Positions 1 to 8,644 of a DNA stretch of 64,000 bases are shown piece by piece (position 1 is the first letter of the stretch; every line of letters starts with the position of its first letter). The stretch comes from an uncultured Ruminococcus sp. (GTDB taxonomy: Bacteria; Bacillota; Clostridia; Oscillospirales; Acutalibacteraceae), in NCBI GenBank assembly GCA_902776185.1, contig CACYPH010000003.1:20263-84262 (forward strand), read 5' to 3'. The notes below the pieces were generated by a model that saw only the letters and a list, made by a program, of their open reading frames with translations, had not been told where the DNA came from and did not search any database. The translations under genes and the position numbers were made by a program.

Positions 1-19
1 TTGCGAAAAAATTGCTCAT
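1..19 (-). CDS. 5' end of an unidentified leftward gene
   Basis: On the minus strand an AAGGAGAC ribosome site (about 27-34) is followed at proper spacing by ATG and codons for MSNFFA before the window ends. The product cannot be identified. It is divergent from the YfhO-type gene, so the A+T-rich stretch 20-162 should hold both promoters. A TATACT -10-like box at 83-88 could serve the rightward gene, but no good -35 box is paired with it. Confidence 0.5.
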
Positions 20-162
20 GGCTGTCTCCTTAATTTTTACATTATTTTTGAATTTAATAGTGCATTTTTGATTAAAGTATGTTATACTATATTAGTTTCA
101 GTATCTTTATCATAACACATTCGATCGCTGAGGTAAAGTATTTTTGAACGGAGGGAGAGAAG

Positions 163-2658
163 TTGACACTCAGTCGCGCCGCAATCAGGAACAAGAACTA
201 CGGCGTCAGAGCCTTTTTCTGGGGACTGCTTCTCGCCGCCTGCGTTATCGTTCCGGTGATGATCTATGATAACGGCTATTTTCTGTATTACGGCGACTTC
301 AACGTTCAGGAGATCCCTTTCTACCGATTGGCGCACGATACGATCCTCAGCGGCGATATCGGATGGAGTCATCTGACGGATCTGGGATCGAACTTCATCG
401 GCAGCTACAGCTTTTATCTGCTCGGCTCGCCGTTCTTCTACCTGACGCTTTTGCTCCCGTCCGAGCTTGTGGCATATGCGTTCGGACCGCTACTGATATT
501 GAAGCTCGGCTGCTGTTCGCTGACCGCTTACATCTATCTGCGCAGATATGTCAGAGATCCGCGGTTCGCCGTGATCGGCGGTCTGCTGTACGCTTTCTCC
601 GGATTCTCGGTATACAATCTCTTTTATTTCCACTTCCACGAGGCGATGATCGTCTTTCCGCTGCTGCTCGCGGCGCTGGACGAATTTCATGCGACAAAGC
701 GCAGAGGGGTCGTTTCACTGGCGCTATGCTTTGCCGCCGTCATCAACTACTACTTCTTTTTCGGACAGGCGCTGTTTCTGCTGATCTACTATATTGTCAA
801 GCTGATCTCGCGCTCCTATCGCTTTCGCGTCAAAGAATTCTTCCTGCTGGCGGCGGAGGCTGTCATCGGCGTGATGCTGGCGATGTTTTTGCTGCTGCCG
901 TCGGTTGCCGCGATCACCGGCAATTACCGTACCTCTCAATTGATCAGCGGCTGGAATGCGGTCGTTTATCCGGCGTCGCAGCGATATATTCAGATCCTTT
1001 GCGCGATGTTCTTCCCCGGCGATCTGCCGGCAAGGGCGAATTTCACCCCGAGTGCCGGCGGAAAATGGTCGTCTGTCGCCGTATATCTGCCGATGTTCTC
1101 AATGACGTTCGTCATCGCGTTCTTCCGCAAATACAAAAAGAGCTTTTTGAACATCCTGCTCGGCATTCTGCTGGTCATGGCTTTTGTCCCGGGGCTCAAC
1201 AGCATGTTCCAGGCGCTCAACAGCGCTTACTACGCAAGATGGTACTATATGCTGACGCTGGTCATGATACTGATGACCGTTTACTCGCTCGACCATATCA
1301 GGGAATGCGACTTCAAAAAGGGCTTTATCCCGACAGCGATCATCACGGGGATCATCTCGGTCGTGATCGGTTTGATGCCGTACGAAGCGTTCAAGAATTC
1401 CACGAAAACCGTTTACAAAATCGGCATCGAAGCGACGCCGAGGCGTTATTGGGCATTTGTCGCGATGACTGTGGTCGGTCTTGCGGCGACATTTGGCTTA
1501 TATATTCTTTTTAAGAAAAATAGCAAATATTTTATACGAATCCTGTCGCTTGCACTGAGCTTCTTTATCATCGGGTATTCGAGCGTCTATCTCTGGGCGG
1601 CGAAGCGTGTGAGCGACCACGACGACGAATTCCTGCAGAAATATGCGCTGAATTACGGCGCGGATATCACGCTGGACGATATGAAAGAGGTGCGATCGGA
1701 TTTCTACCGCACCTATGATAACATGGGAATGTTCTGGCAAACGCCGTCGATCCAGGCGTTCCACAGCGTCGTTCCCGGTGCGCTGATGGAGTTTTACAAC
1801 CAATCCGGCGTCAAAAGAGACGTCGGCTCGCGCCCGGAGACGAAGCTGTACGGATTCAGAGCGCTGCTCTCTGTCAAATACCTGTTTGCACAGGAAGGGC
1901 TTGCCAAAAAAGACAAGCCGAATCTGCCGTACTTTGAATATCTGAGAAATGAAAACGGCTTTGATATCTACGAAAACACGCTTTATCTGCCGATGGGCTT
2001 TACCTATGATCGCTTCATCTGTCAAGAGGAATACCTTGACTTAAGCGACGACGTCAAGCATCTGGCGCTGCTCAAAGCGATGGTGCTGACGCAGGAGCAG
2101 ATGAAAAAGTACGCGGATATCACGGGATATCAGGACGGTCAATACCTCAACCTGAATTTGCAGTTTGACGAGATCCATCCGCAGAATACCCGGCATCCGA
2201 CCTACGTCGGTTATAAAAGTGCTGCCGCTGAATTTGAATATACAAAAGAAGCGTATCAAGAGGACGTCCAAAAGCTGCAGCAGAATGTCTGCTCACGCTT
2301 TGCGTATGTGAAAGGCGGCTTTGATGCAGAGTTCGATAACAAGGGCGGCGATAATCTGCTGTTCTTCAGCGTGCCCTTTGACGAGGGATGGACAGCCTAT
2401 GTCAACGGCGAAGAAGCAGAGATCGAGGTCGTCAATATCGGATTGACGGCGGTCAAGGTAGACGGTCATAAAAAGAGCGTCATCGAATTCCGCTACACCA
2501 CGCCGATGCTAAAAGAAGGGATCATCATCTCCCTGATCGGCGCAGGATTATTTGCAATTTATCTGATAGCGAACAAGGGCTTTTCTGCAAAGAGCCGATT
2601 CAAAAAACGCTATCGTATCAAAAACAGAAGCAAAATCTCCAAGGAGGGAACCGTATGA
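163..2658 (+). CDS. YfhO-family polytopic membrane protein (GT-C-like)
   Basis: An 831-aa integral membrane protein with a dozen or more hydrophobic helices, a large extracytoplasmic segment after about residue 480, and a last helix near 790-810 before a basic tail. Length, layout and C-terminal region match the bacterial YfhO family, GT-C-fold proteins implicated in glycosylating lipoteichoic acid or other envelope polymers. The start is TTG, chosen because a GAGGGAGAG ribosome site lies just before it and no better start follows. It overlaps the next gene by ATGA, and heads a run of envelope-glycan genes with GT2 and LicD. The exact sugar donor and acceptor cannot be read from sequence. Confidence 0.85.
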   Translation: MTLSRAAIRNKNYGVRAFFWGLLLAACVIVPVMIYDNGYFLYYGDFNVQEIPFYRLAHDTILSGDIGWSHLTDLGSNFIGSYSFYLLGSPFFYLTLLLPSELVAYAFGPLLILKLGCCSLTAYIYLRRYVRDPRFAVIGGLLYAFSGFSVYNLFYFHFHEAMIVFPLLLAALDEFHATKRRGVVSLALCFAAVINYYFFFGQALFLLIYYIVKLISRSYRFRVKEFFLLAAEAVIGVMLAMFLLLPSVAAITGNYRTSQLISGWNAVVYPASQRYIQILCAMFFPGDLPARANFTPSAGGKWSSVAVYLPMFSMTFVIAFFRKYKKSFLNILLGILLVMAFVPGLNSMFQALNSAYYARWYYMLTLVMILMTVYSLDHIRECDFKKGFIPTAIITGIISVVIGLMPYEAFKNSTKTVYKIGIEATPRRYWAFVAMTVVGLAATFGLYILFKKNSKYFIRILSLALSFFIIGYSSVYLWAAKRVSDHDDEFLQKYALNYGADITLDDMKEVRSDFYRTYDNMGMFWQTPSIQAFHSVVPGALMEFYNQSGVKRDVGSRPETKLYGFRALLSVKYLFAQEGLAKKDKPNLPYFEYLRNENGFDIYENTLYLPMGFTYDRFICQEEYLDLSDDVKHLALLKAMVLTQEQMKKYADITGYQDGQYLNLNLQFDEIHPQNTRHPTYVGYKSAAAEFEYTKEAYQEDVQKLQQNVCSRFAYVKGGFDAEFDNKGGDNLLFFSVPFDEGWTAYVNGEEAEIEVVNIGLTAVKVDGHKKSVIEFRYTTPMLKEGIIISLIGAGLFAIYLIANKGFSAKSRFKKRYRIKNRSKISKEGTV

Positions 2659-4010
2659 GTTTCGGTGAAAACATCATGAAATACAAAGAGGATATTATCG
2701 CGGATCTGACGGAACTGATCGCGATAAAGTCCATCTCCGGCACAGACGCGTGTCAGGACGCGCTGGACTGGATGATCAAGAAAGCGCAGTCCTTCGGATT
2801 GAAAGCGGAAAAGGTCGGCGACAAAGCCTGTCATGTGGAATTGGGCGAAGGCGGCAAGCTGTGCGGCGTGCTCTCTCACCTTGACGTTGTGCCAGAGGGA
2901 AACAACTGGAACTCTCTCCCCTTTGAGCTTTCTGTCGGCGACGGCTATATGTACGGCAGAGGGATCGCAGACGATAAAGGCGCGGCGCTCGTGAACCTCT
3001 ACTGCCTGAGAGCGCTCAAGGAAATGGGTATTCAGGGTAAAAACACTGTTCGCGCGATCTTCGGCGTCGATGAAGAGCGCGGTATGCACGATATGGACGA
3101 GTATTTCAGCAAGGAGCCGCTGCCCGAGCTTTCGTTTACGCCGGATTCGGAATACGGTATCTGTCAATATGAGAAAGGTCTGCTGCAGCTCGAGCTGTAT
3201 GCCGATACGCACGACGGCACGACATTGACGCAGATGCATTCCGGCAAAGCGGTCAACGCTGTTCCGGATACCGCCTATGCGCTGCTCGACTGTACAGAAA
3301 ATGAGGATCATCAGCTCGCGCGCCTTGCCGATGCGAAAAAAGGTTCTTTTGAATTCTATTACACCATCGACGGATTGATGGTGCTTTCGCGCGGAACGGC
3401 GGCGCACGGCTCTACTCCCGAAAAGGGCTTGAATGCCGCTACGGCGCTGATCGACCTGCTGACGTCGAACTTTGCGCTCCCCACGATGGGCACGATTCCC
3501 GCTTTTATCAGTCATTATGTCGGTACCGACTGTGACGGCGTGATGCTGGGCATTAAAATGAGAGATAAGGAATCCGGTCCGCTGACCGTCAACGTCGGAA
3601 CGGTACATATCGACGAGGGTTACGCGACCTGTACGATGGATATCCGCTATCCCGTTACGGCAGACGGCGAAGAGATTCTCAGAAAAATCACGGAAAATGC
3701 CGAGCGCGAAGGCGTTCATGTCAAGGTGCTCGAGCATACTCCTCCGCTGAACATGGACAAGGATTCGGATATCATCCGACTGCTCAGCGAATCGTATGAG
3801 GCAGTCATGGGCGAAAAACCGCTGCTGTATTCTACCGGCGGGGGCACCTATGCCCGTAAGCTCGGCGGCAAGGGCGTTGCATTCGGTCCGGTATTTCCCG
3901 GCGAGGAAAGCAATATGCACAACGCCAACGAGTGTCTGAGCGTGGATAAGTACTTCAAGCACGCGCAGATCTGTCTGGAATCCATCTATCATCTTTATAC
4001 AAAGGAATGA
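2655..4010 (+). CDS. M20 family dipeptidase (PepV/Sapep-like)
   Basis: A 451-aa cytoplasmic zinc dipeptidase of the M20 family, PepV/Sapep type, expected to cleave short peptides. Metal-binding and catalytic motifs are present: SHLDVVPEG near residue 75, GRGIADDKGA near 109, the catalytic Glu pair in DEERG near 143, TPDSEYG near 168 and the C-terminal His in NMHNANE near 423. The start codon overlaps the YfhO gene stop (ATGA) and its own stop overlaps the next start, so it is translated within the same operon. Its link to the surrounding glycan genes is not obvious; it may simply be co-transcribed. Confidence 0.9.
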   Translation: MSFGENIMKYKEDIIADLTELIAIKSISGTDACQDALDWMIKKAQSFGLKAEKVGDKACHVELGEGGKLCGVLSHLDVVPEGNNWNSLPFELSVGDGYMYGRGIADDKGAALVNLYCLRALKEMGIQGKNTVRAIFGVDEERGMHDMDEYFSKEPLPELSFTPDSEYGICQYEKGLLQLELYADTHDGTTLTQMHSGKAVNAVPDTAYALLDCTENEDHQLARLADAKKGSFEFYYTIDGLMVLSRGTAAHGSTPEKGLNAATALIDLLTSNFALPTMGTIPAFISHYVGTDCDGVMLGIKMRDKESGPLTVNVGTVHIDEGYATCTMDIRYPVTADGEEILRKITENAEREGVHVKVLEHTPPLNMDKDSDIIRLLSESYEAVMGEKPLLYSTGGGTYARKLGGKGVAFGPVFPGEESNMHNANECLSVDKYFKHAQICLESIYHLYTKE

Positions 4011-4777
4011 ATCCATTGTCACCATCCGCAATCGTCAGGTCTCAGGCACGAAAAACGCTTAAGGGCAACTATGTTGCCGCTGTCGCTTCATTTTTCATTC
4101 TGCTGCTGCCGATTTACCTGATCGAAGGTCTCAGCTCTGTTCTCGACACGATTCTGCGTCAATTCACAAACGATGCAGCGATCCTCGGAGGGCTGATCGT
4201 CGTTGTCATCACCCCGATATCGATCCTGCTGTTTGTTCTGCTGTCTCCCCTGTTCAACGGCTTTGTCCGTGTCTTTTATGAGGCGGCTTACACGCGCCGC
4301 ATGAGGATGAGCAATCTGTTCTACTATTTTGCAAAAGACAGATATCAAAGAACGATTCATCTAAATCTGGCAATTGCCATACGCGTTATTCTTCCGGCGC
4401 TGCTCATTTATCTGCCGGTTTTCATCTACTATATTTTCTGCTTCACTTATCTGGAAAACTTTGTCGGCACGGTTCTTTACAAAGACTTCGCCTTTCTGCT
4501 GGCCGTGATGTCCACGATCCTGCTGATCCTGTACACGCTGAAATACTTTTTGGTGTTTACACTGTACTGTTCCGATGATACCGTGTCGCCGCATCAGATC
4601 ATCAGCACCTCAAAGAGCATTATGGCAAATCAGAAAGCCTCGGCAACTAAGCTGATCTTCAGCTTTACACCGTGGATGCTGCTGTGTCTGTTGATTTTGC
4701 CGGCGCTGTACGTCGTCCCCTATATGACGCAATCGCTGTGTATCGGTGCAAAATGGATGACGATGAAAGGAAAATGA
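4007..4777 (+). CDS. DUF975-like integral membrane protein
   Basis: A 256-aa protein with about five to six transmembrane segments. The N-terminus has the pattern RSQARKTLKGNY followed by a hydrophobic helix, as seen in DUF975 membrane proteins of Firmicutes, whose role is unknown. It begins at an ATGA overlap with the dipeptidase gene and ends one base before the GT2 start, so all are probably one transcript. No catalytic motif is visible. Confidence 0.7.
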   Translation: MNPLSPSAIVRSQARKTLKGNYVAAVASFFILLLPIYLIEGLSSVLDTILRQFTNDAAILGGLIVVVITPISILLFVLLSPLFNGFVRVFYEAAYTRRMRMSNLFYYFAKDRYQRTIHLNLAIAIRVILPALLIYLPVFIYYIFCFTYLENFVGTVLYKDFAFLLAVMSTILLILYTLKYFLVFTLYCSDDTVSPHQIISTSKSIMANQKASATKLIFSFTPWMLLCLLILPALYVVPYMTQSLCIGAKWMTMKGK

Positions 4778-4778
4778 T

Positions 4779-5903
4779 ATGAGAGTATCGTTATGTACGA
4801 TCGCGCATAATGAGGAGAGCGTTCTCAACGGTCTTTTGCGCGATATCAGGGATCAGAATTATCCCCACAACAAAATAGAAGTCATCATGATCGATTCCGG
4901 CTCTACCGACCGCACCCATGAGATCATGGAAGAGTTCATGGAAGCGGACAACGGATTTTATGACGTTAAGATCTACACGATTCCGAAAAAGAATCAGGCG
5001 GCTTCGTGGAATGTTGCGATCGAGCATGCGACGGGCGATATCATCATCCGCGTCGACGCACACTCGAAGATCCCGCGTCAGTTTGTCGCACGAAATGTTT
5101 TTAACATCAAAGAGGGCGAGGATATCGTCGGCGGCGGCAGACCGAATATCTGTGCCAACCCGAATCCCTGGACAAAGACCCTGCTCGCCGCAGAGGAATC
5201 GCTGTTCGGTTCATCGGTCGCGGATTACCGCAGACCCGCCGCACAAAAGGAGTATCACGACAGCCTGTTTCACGCCGCGTACCGCCGCGAGGTATTCGCG
5301 AACGTCGGCGGCTTCAATGAAGAGCTGGGACGTACCGAAGATAACGAACTGCACTACCGGATCCGTCAGGCTGGATACAAGCTGTGCTGCTGTCCGGAGA
5401 TCATCTCGTTTCAGCACACGCGCAATACTTTTAAAAGGATGCTGCAGCAAAAATACGGCAACGGTTACTGGATTGGTTTGACGCTGGGCGTATGTCCCGG
5501 ATGTCTGAGCTACTTCCACTTTATCCCCTTTGTCTTTCTGCTGACATTGGCGGCGACTATCGGCGTCTGGATCGGTACCGGTCAGCCGGTTTATCTTGCG
5601 ATTCTGATGGCGATGTACACCATGTTCAACCTGGTCAATACCGTCGGCAGCTTTGTGCTGAAAAAATCGCTCAATCCGATGTTTTTACTGCTCCCGCTGC
5701 TCTTCCCCGTTTTGCATATTACCTACGGCATCGGAACGCTGGTCGGACTTATTCAGCTGCCATTCTGGAAACACAGTCTTGACGGCAGCGCCGAGCGCAG
5801 GATCGAGGAGATCAAAGAAGCCGTGAAAAAGAATACTGTCAGCTATGGCAGAGATGAAAACGATTTGGATATGAAGATCTATGACAAAGATTATAAACGT
5901 TGA
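4779..5903 (+). CDS. Glycosyltransferase family 2, ExoA-like
   Basis: A 374-aa membrane-associated inverting glycosyltransferase. The GT-A domain occupies about residues 1-230: the nucleotide-sugar binding start (SLCTIAHNEESVL), IDSGSTDRT, and the metal-binding motif RVDAHSKIP near residue 92 in place of DxD. An acceptor-side ED motif (GRTEDNELHYR) lies near 185, and three to four membrane helices follow (about 240-330). This layout resembles ExoA-type transferases that build exopolysaccharide or teichoic-acid-like polymers on a lipid carrier. It overlaps the downstream licD gene by 23 bases. Donor sugar unknown. Confidence 0.88.
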   Translation: MRVSLCTIAHNEESVLNGLLRDIRDQNYPHNKIEVIMIDSGSTDRTHEIMEEFMEADNGFYDVKIYTIPKKNQAASWNVAIEHATGDIIIRVDAHSKIPRQFVARNVFNIKEGEDIVGGGRPNICANPNPWTKTLLAAEESLFGSSVADYRRPAAQKEYHDSLFHAAYRREVFANVGGFNEELGRTEDNELHYRIRQAGYKLCCCPEIISFQHTRNTFKRMLQQKYGNGYWIGLTLGVCPGCLSYFHFIPFVFLLTLAATIGVWIGTGQPVYLAILMAMYTMFNLVNTVGSFVLKKSLNPMFLLLPLLFPVLHITYGIGTLVGLIQLPFWKHSLDGSAERRIEEIKEAVKKNTVSYGRDENDLDMKIYDKDYKR

Positions 5904-6732
5904 CAGAGATACTCTGAGAAAGCTACAATTAAAAGAGCTGGATTCTCTCATATACTTTGATGAATTCTGTAAAAAGAATCAGCTCAGGTATTATCTGCTG
6001 GGCGGCTGTGTGATCGGTGCGATCCGCCACGGCGGGTTCATCCCGTGGGATGACGATATCGACCTGATCATGCCGCGCAGAGATTATCAGGAAATGCTGA
6101 GGCTGTGGGCTGAGCAGGAGAAGGATAACGATCGATACCTGATGCTGACGACCGACGGTGAGGAAGTTTTCACCGGCAACTGCTTTGCGACGATGGTCGA
6201 TACCTCGGCGACAATGATCAAGGAGAATCAGAAGGATATCGACGTTCCGCATGGGATCGTTACGGATATTTTCCCCATGGACGGCTGTCCCGACGGCAAG
6301 CTCAGGCGGTATTTGCAGTACTATCACGCGATGATGTACTCCTTGTATATCACCGAGGTCGTGCCGAGCAATCACGGCGGGCTGGTCAGATTTGTCGGCG
6401 GACTGCTGTTAAAGCTTGTGCCGTCAAGAAAGCGCCGCACGAAGATCTGGAAAAAGCATGAGCGGAAAATGTCGCAGTATGATTTTGAAACGCATATCAA
6501 CTGCACGGAGCTTTGCGCCGGTCCACATTATATGCAGAACAAATATCCGCGCGATGCTTTTATGAAGGCGGAATATCACGACTTTGAGGGGCTGTCGATG
6601 CCTCTGCCGGTCGGATATGACGTTTATCTCAGGACGGCGTTCGGCGATTATATGGCGCTGCCGCCCGAGGATAAACAGGTACCGCATCACGACTTGGTGG
6701 GGCTGGATCTGGAGAAAGGGTGTAATTCTTAA
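5881..6732 (+). CDS. licD: LicD family phosphotransferase
   Basis: A 283-aa LicD-family (nucleotidyltransferase-fold) protein; family members transfer phosphocholine or other phospho-substituents onto cell-surface glycans. The hallmark motif GGCVIGAIRHGGFIPWDDD with the acidic metal ligands lies at about residues 41-60. The gene starts inside the end of the GT2 gene, indicating translational coupling and a shared task in decorating a surface polymer. The last codons (VPHHDLVGLDLEK) are nearly duplicated about 150 bp downstream (see 6832-6888), which suggests the 3' end was rearranged. Confidence 0.88.
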   Translation: MTKIINVDRDTLRKLQLKELDSLIYFDEFCKKNQLRYYLLGGCVIGAIRHGGFIPWDDDIDLIMPRRDYQEMLRLWAEQEKDNDRYLMLTTDGEEVFTGNCFATMVDTSATMIKENQKDIDVPHGIVTDIFPMDGCPDGKLRRYLQYYHAMMYSLYITEVVPSNHGGLVRFVGGLLLKLVPSRKRRTKIWKKHERKMSQYDFETHINCTELCAGPHYMQNKYPRDAFMKAEYHDFEGLSMPLPVGYDVYLRTAFGDYMALPPEDKQVPHHDLVGLDLEKGCNS

Positions 6733-6769
6733 TCACATTCATTCATAAGCATAGATATATTTAAAGGAA

Positions 6770-6829
6770 AGCCCCTCATCCGTCACCGGACTTGATTGTC
6801 CGGCGACACCTTCCCCCCGAGGGGAAGGC
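6770..6829. repeat. Dispersed hairpin repeat, family B copy 1
   Basis: Starts with CCCCTCATCCGTC, then a hairpin CCGGAC-loop-GTCCGG, GACACCTT, and a closing hairpin CCCC-GA-GGGG. A second copy lies at 49548-49613. It shares the GTC-stem-GAC core with family A. It sits between licD and the licD-tail remnant. Confidence 0.85.
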
Positions 6830-6831
6830 TT

Positions 6832-6888
6832 ATACCGCACCACGACTTAGTCGGGCTGGATCTTACAAAACCTTGTATTGACAAGTAA
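6832..6888 (+). pseudogene. Remnant of a second licD 3' end
   Basis: The stretch can be read as IPHHDLVGLDLTKPCIDK followed by TAA, which matches the last residues of LicD (PHHDLVGLDLEKGCNS). At DNA level about 28 of the first 31 bases equal positions 6680-6710. No start or upstream coding region remains, because the hairpin repeat abuts it directly. It is either the tail of a lost licD paralogue or the original licD end displaced by a repeat-associated duplication. The -35 box of the folT promoter lies inside it. Confidence 0.65.
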
Positions 6889-6907
6889 AGTCGATAATGT
6901 TATAATT
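6878..6907 (+). promoter_or_regulatory. Sigma-A promoter of the folT riboswitch transcript
   Basis: TTGACA (6878-6883) and TATAAT (6902-6907) are separated by 18 bp. Transcription would begin around 6914, just ahead of the riboswitch. Confidence 0.85.
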
Positions 6908-6919
6908 AGTTCACTATAA

Positions 6920-7024
6920 ACAGAGTAAAGAAACACGCGTAAAGTGCCTGCTGTACGGGGAGTTGACAGCATGACGAAAGGCGGGGTCTCCCCTCCTGCG
7001 GTGTGTTTCTTGCATCCCGCTGTT
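6920..7024 (+). ncRNA. Tetrahydrofolate (THF) riboswitch
   Basis: The region carries conserved THF-aptamer strings in order: GAGTAAAGAAACACGCG, TAAAGTG, ACGAAAGG, TGCGGTGTGTTTCTTGCATCC. P1 can form between AACAG (6920-6924) and CTGTT (7020-7024), and P2 between AAGAAACAC and GTGTTTCTT. THF riboswitches are known upstream of folT in Firmicutes, and folT follows here. The likely output is translational control through the downstream anti-SD helix. Confidence 0.88.
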
Positions 7025-7036
7025 GCATACGGAGAA

Positions 7037-7087
7037 CCTCCTTGTGCGATAGACCGCATGAATGCGGAATCGGAATGCAGAAGGAGG
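7037..7087 (+). promoter_or_regulatory. Anti-SD/SD expression platform of the THF riboswitch
   Basis: CCTCCTT at 7037-7043 is perfectly complementary to the folT ribosome site AAGGAGG at 7081-7087. Pairing would hide the ribosome site. This fits a THF riboswitch that turns off translation when folate is sufficient. Confidence 0.7.
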
Positions 7088-7094
7088 ATTTTTT

Positions 7095-7655
7095 ATGTCA
7101 TTTTTCAGAAAATTTGCAGATTCTTCCAAGGAGTTGACGGACGTAAGGGCGCTCGCCGTCTGTGCGATGATGCTGGCGCTGAGAGTAGTGCTGGGAATAT
7201 TCAGCAACTTTACGCTGGCGATCATGCCGTTTGTCAAAATCGGCTTCACGTTCATTCCGATCGTGATCACCGCCTACCTGTACGGTCCGGTATGCGCGGC
7301 GATCGTCGGCGGTGCGGGCGATATCCTATCGATCATTCTGGCAAATCCAACTGCCTTTTCTATCACGCCGGGCATCACGATCTGCTGTGTGCTCGAGGGG
7401 CTGATCTACGGAGCTGTGCTGTATCACACCGAATTAAAGCTGCCGACGGTGATCATCGCAAAGGTCTCGGTGTTGGTGCTATGTCAGCTTCCGCTGAATA
7501 CATTGGTATTATGTTTTTTGATGAATATGCCGTACCTCACGCTGTTATGGTATCGCATGGCGGTGCTGGTGCCGTTCGCTGTTGTGGAAGTCGCGATCAT
7601 CATGCTTATCAAAAAACCGCTGTTTGCCGTACAAAAACAACTGCACAAGGCATAA
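7095..7655 (+). CDS. folT: Folate ECF transporter S component FolT
   Basis: A 186-aa, six-helix membrane protein, the substrate-binding S component of an energy-coupling-factor transporter for folate. It needs the shared EcfA1/A2/T module, which is not in this window. Start ATG 7095 is chosen over an in-frame ATG at 7062 because AAGGAGG (7081-7087) precedes it. The N-terminus (MSFFRKFADSSKELTDVRAL) leads into the S-component helix-1 pattern, and an ALCAMM-like segment is seen as AVCAMMLALRVVLG. The THF riboswitch upstream strongly supports folate as substrate. A hairpin terminator follows at once. Confidence 0.92.
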   Translation: MSFFRKFADSSKELTDVRALAVCAMMLALRVVLGIFSNFTLAIMPFVKIGFTFIPIVITAYLYGPVCAAIVGGAGDILSIILANPTAFSITPGITICCVLEGLIYGAVLYHTELKLPTVIIAKVSVLVLCQLPLNTLVLCFLMNMPYLTLLWYRMAVLVPFAVVEVAIIMLIKKPLFAVQKQLHKA

Positions 7656-7656
7656 G

Positions 7657-7689
7657 AAAAGCCCTCGGTTCACACGAACCGGGGGCTTT
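7657..7689. terminator. Bidirectional intrinsic terminator of folT and thrH
   Basis: AAAGCCCTCGGTTC-ACAC-GAACCGGGGGCTTT forms a long GC stem with A and T tracts on both sides. It can end folT (plus) and thrH (minus, beyond the family A repeat). Confidence 0.85.
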
Positions 7690-7711
7690 GATCAATTAAA
7701 AACAGTATGGA

Positions 7712-7798
7712 TACTCACGAGAAACAAGTTTCTCGCTCGAACAATAATGCAATTCCTCAGTCAGCTTTGCTGACAGCTCCTTTTACCAAAAGGAGCCT
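7712..7798. repeat. Dispersed three-hairpin repeat, family A copy 1
   Basis: Hairpin 1 CGAGAAAC-AA-GTTTCTCG, the conserved box GCAATTCCTCAGTC, hairpin 2 GTCAGC-TTT-GCTGAC, then hairpin 3 CTCCTTTT-ACC-AAAAGGAG. It ends directly at the thrH stop codon and lies between that stop and the terminator, that is, in the thrH 3' UTR. Confidence 0.9.
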
Positions 7799-8398
7799 TT
7801 AAAGAGCGGATTTGATGAGGCTGAGCAGCTCGTCGTAGGTGTCGCAGGCGGGAATGTCGGGATAGTCCGCCTTGATGCTGTCGGGAGCGCGGAACAGGAA
7901 GCCTGCTTTGCTCGCCTTTATCATCGCAAGATCGTTAAAGCTGTCGCCGGAGGCGATGGTCTCGAACCCGCAGGACTGGAGTGCGCGGACAGTGGTGAGC
8001 TTGGTCTTTTCACAGCGCAGGTGATAATCGGTGATCTTGCCGTCATCGGCGACAACAAGCTCGTTGCAGAAGATCGCAGGCCAGCCGAGCTTTTCCATCA
8101 GGGGCTTTGCGAACTGGCTGAACGTATCGCTGAGGATGACCGCCTGAGTGATGGAGCGCAGCTCGTCGAGGAATTCCTTTGCGCCGGGCATGGGATCGAT
8201 CTTCGCGATCGTTTCCTGGATCTCTTTGAGCCCCAGACCGTGCTGATCGAGGATATCCAGACGATATTTCATCAGCTTATCGTAGTCCGGCTCGTCGCGG
8301 GTAGTGCGCTTGAGCTCCGGGATGCCCGATGCTTCAGCAAACGCGATCCAAATCTCGGGAACTAAGACACCTTCTAAATCAAGACAAACAATATTCAT
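7799..8398 (-). CDS. thrH: ThrH-type phosphoserine phosphatase/homoserine phosphotransferase
   Basis: A 199-aa HAD-superfamily enzyme. The sequence begins MNIVCLDLEGVLVPEIW, in which the HAD nucleophile motif is DxE (D7, E9), typical of ThrH rather than SerB (DxD). The other HAD motifs are ILSDTF and GDSFNDLAMI near 150. ThrH proteins dephosphorylate phosphoserine and can transfer the phosphate to homoserine. The ORF extends further upstream in frame, but ATG 8398 is preferred because AAGGAAG lies upstream and family alignments begin with this strand. It is monocistronic and converges with folT. Confidence 0.9.
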   Translation of the reverse strand: MNIVCLDLEGVLVPEIWIAFAEASGIPELKRTTRDEPDYDKLMKYRLDILDQHGLGLKEIQETIAKIDPMPGAKEFLDELRSITQAVILSDTFSQFAKPLMEKLGWPAIFCNELVVADDGKITDYHLRCEKTKLTTVRALQSCGFETIASGDSFNDLAMIKASKAGFLFRAPDSIKADYPDIPACDTYDELLSLIKSAL

Positions 8399-8490
8399 AC
8401 AAGTACTTCCTTTGCTAAGATTTACACTACTATTAAACAACAGACAATGGAATTTGTCAAGAAAGAAAGCGTGCTTTGCGCGCATTTCGT

Positions 8491-8542
8491 ATAGCCATCG
8501 CCCGTTTCTGCGCAGCAGAAAACTGGGCGGGCACTATAAATC
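8491..8542. repeat. Dispersed hairpin repeat, family C copy 1
   Basis: AGCCATCGCCCG-TTTCTGC-GCA-GCAGAAA-CTGGGCGGGC. The outer arms (CGCCCG with CGGGCG) and the inner stem both pair. Copy 2 is at 42612-42665 with a different but still paired inner stem (TTGTC with GACAA). Confidence 0.85.
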
Positions 8543-8597
8543 TTTTTTATTCGATAAAATGAAGCCTAATCTGTTTCAGGATAATTTCCTATTGAAT

Positions 8598-8629
8598 AAA
8601 AAAGCGCCCATCCGCGAAGGATGGGCGCT
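8598..8629 (-). terminator. Terminator of the dockerin pullulanase gene
   Basis: Read on the minus strand: AGCGCCCATCC-TTCG-CGGATGGGCGCT-like perfect stem followed by a T6 run (A-run 8598-8602 on plus). Confidence 0.92.
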
Positions 8630-8644
8630 GTGTGTTGTAATCGA

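Noticed and set aside
363-1514. 383-codon open frame inside the YfhO-type gene
   Set aside because: Frame-shifted shadow of the real gene: Arg/Ala-rich composition, no ribosome site, and no membrane pattern.
2610-4031. 473-codon antisense open frame over the M20 dipeptidase gene
   Set aside because: Long antisense frames are common in this GC- and codon-biased DNA; the sense strand has all M20 motifs and tight operon spacing.
7712-7798. Family A repeat as a CRISPR repeat
   Set aside because: Copies are scattered by kilobases with genes between them; there are no spacers and no cas genes.
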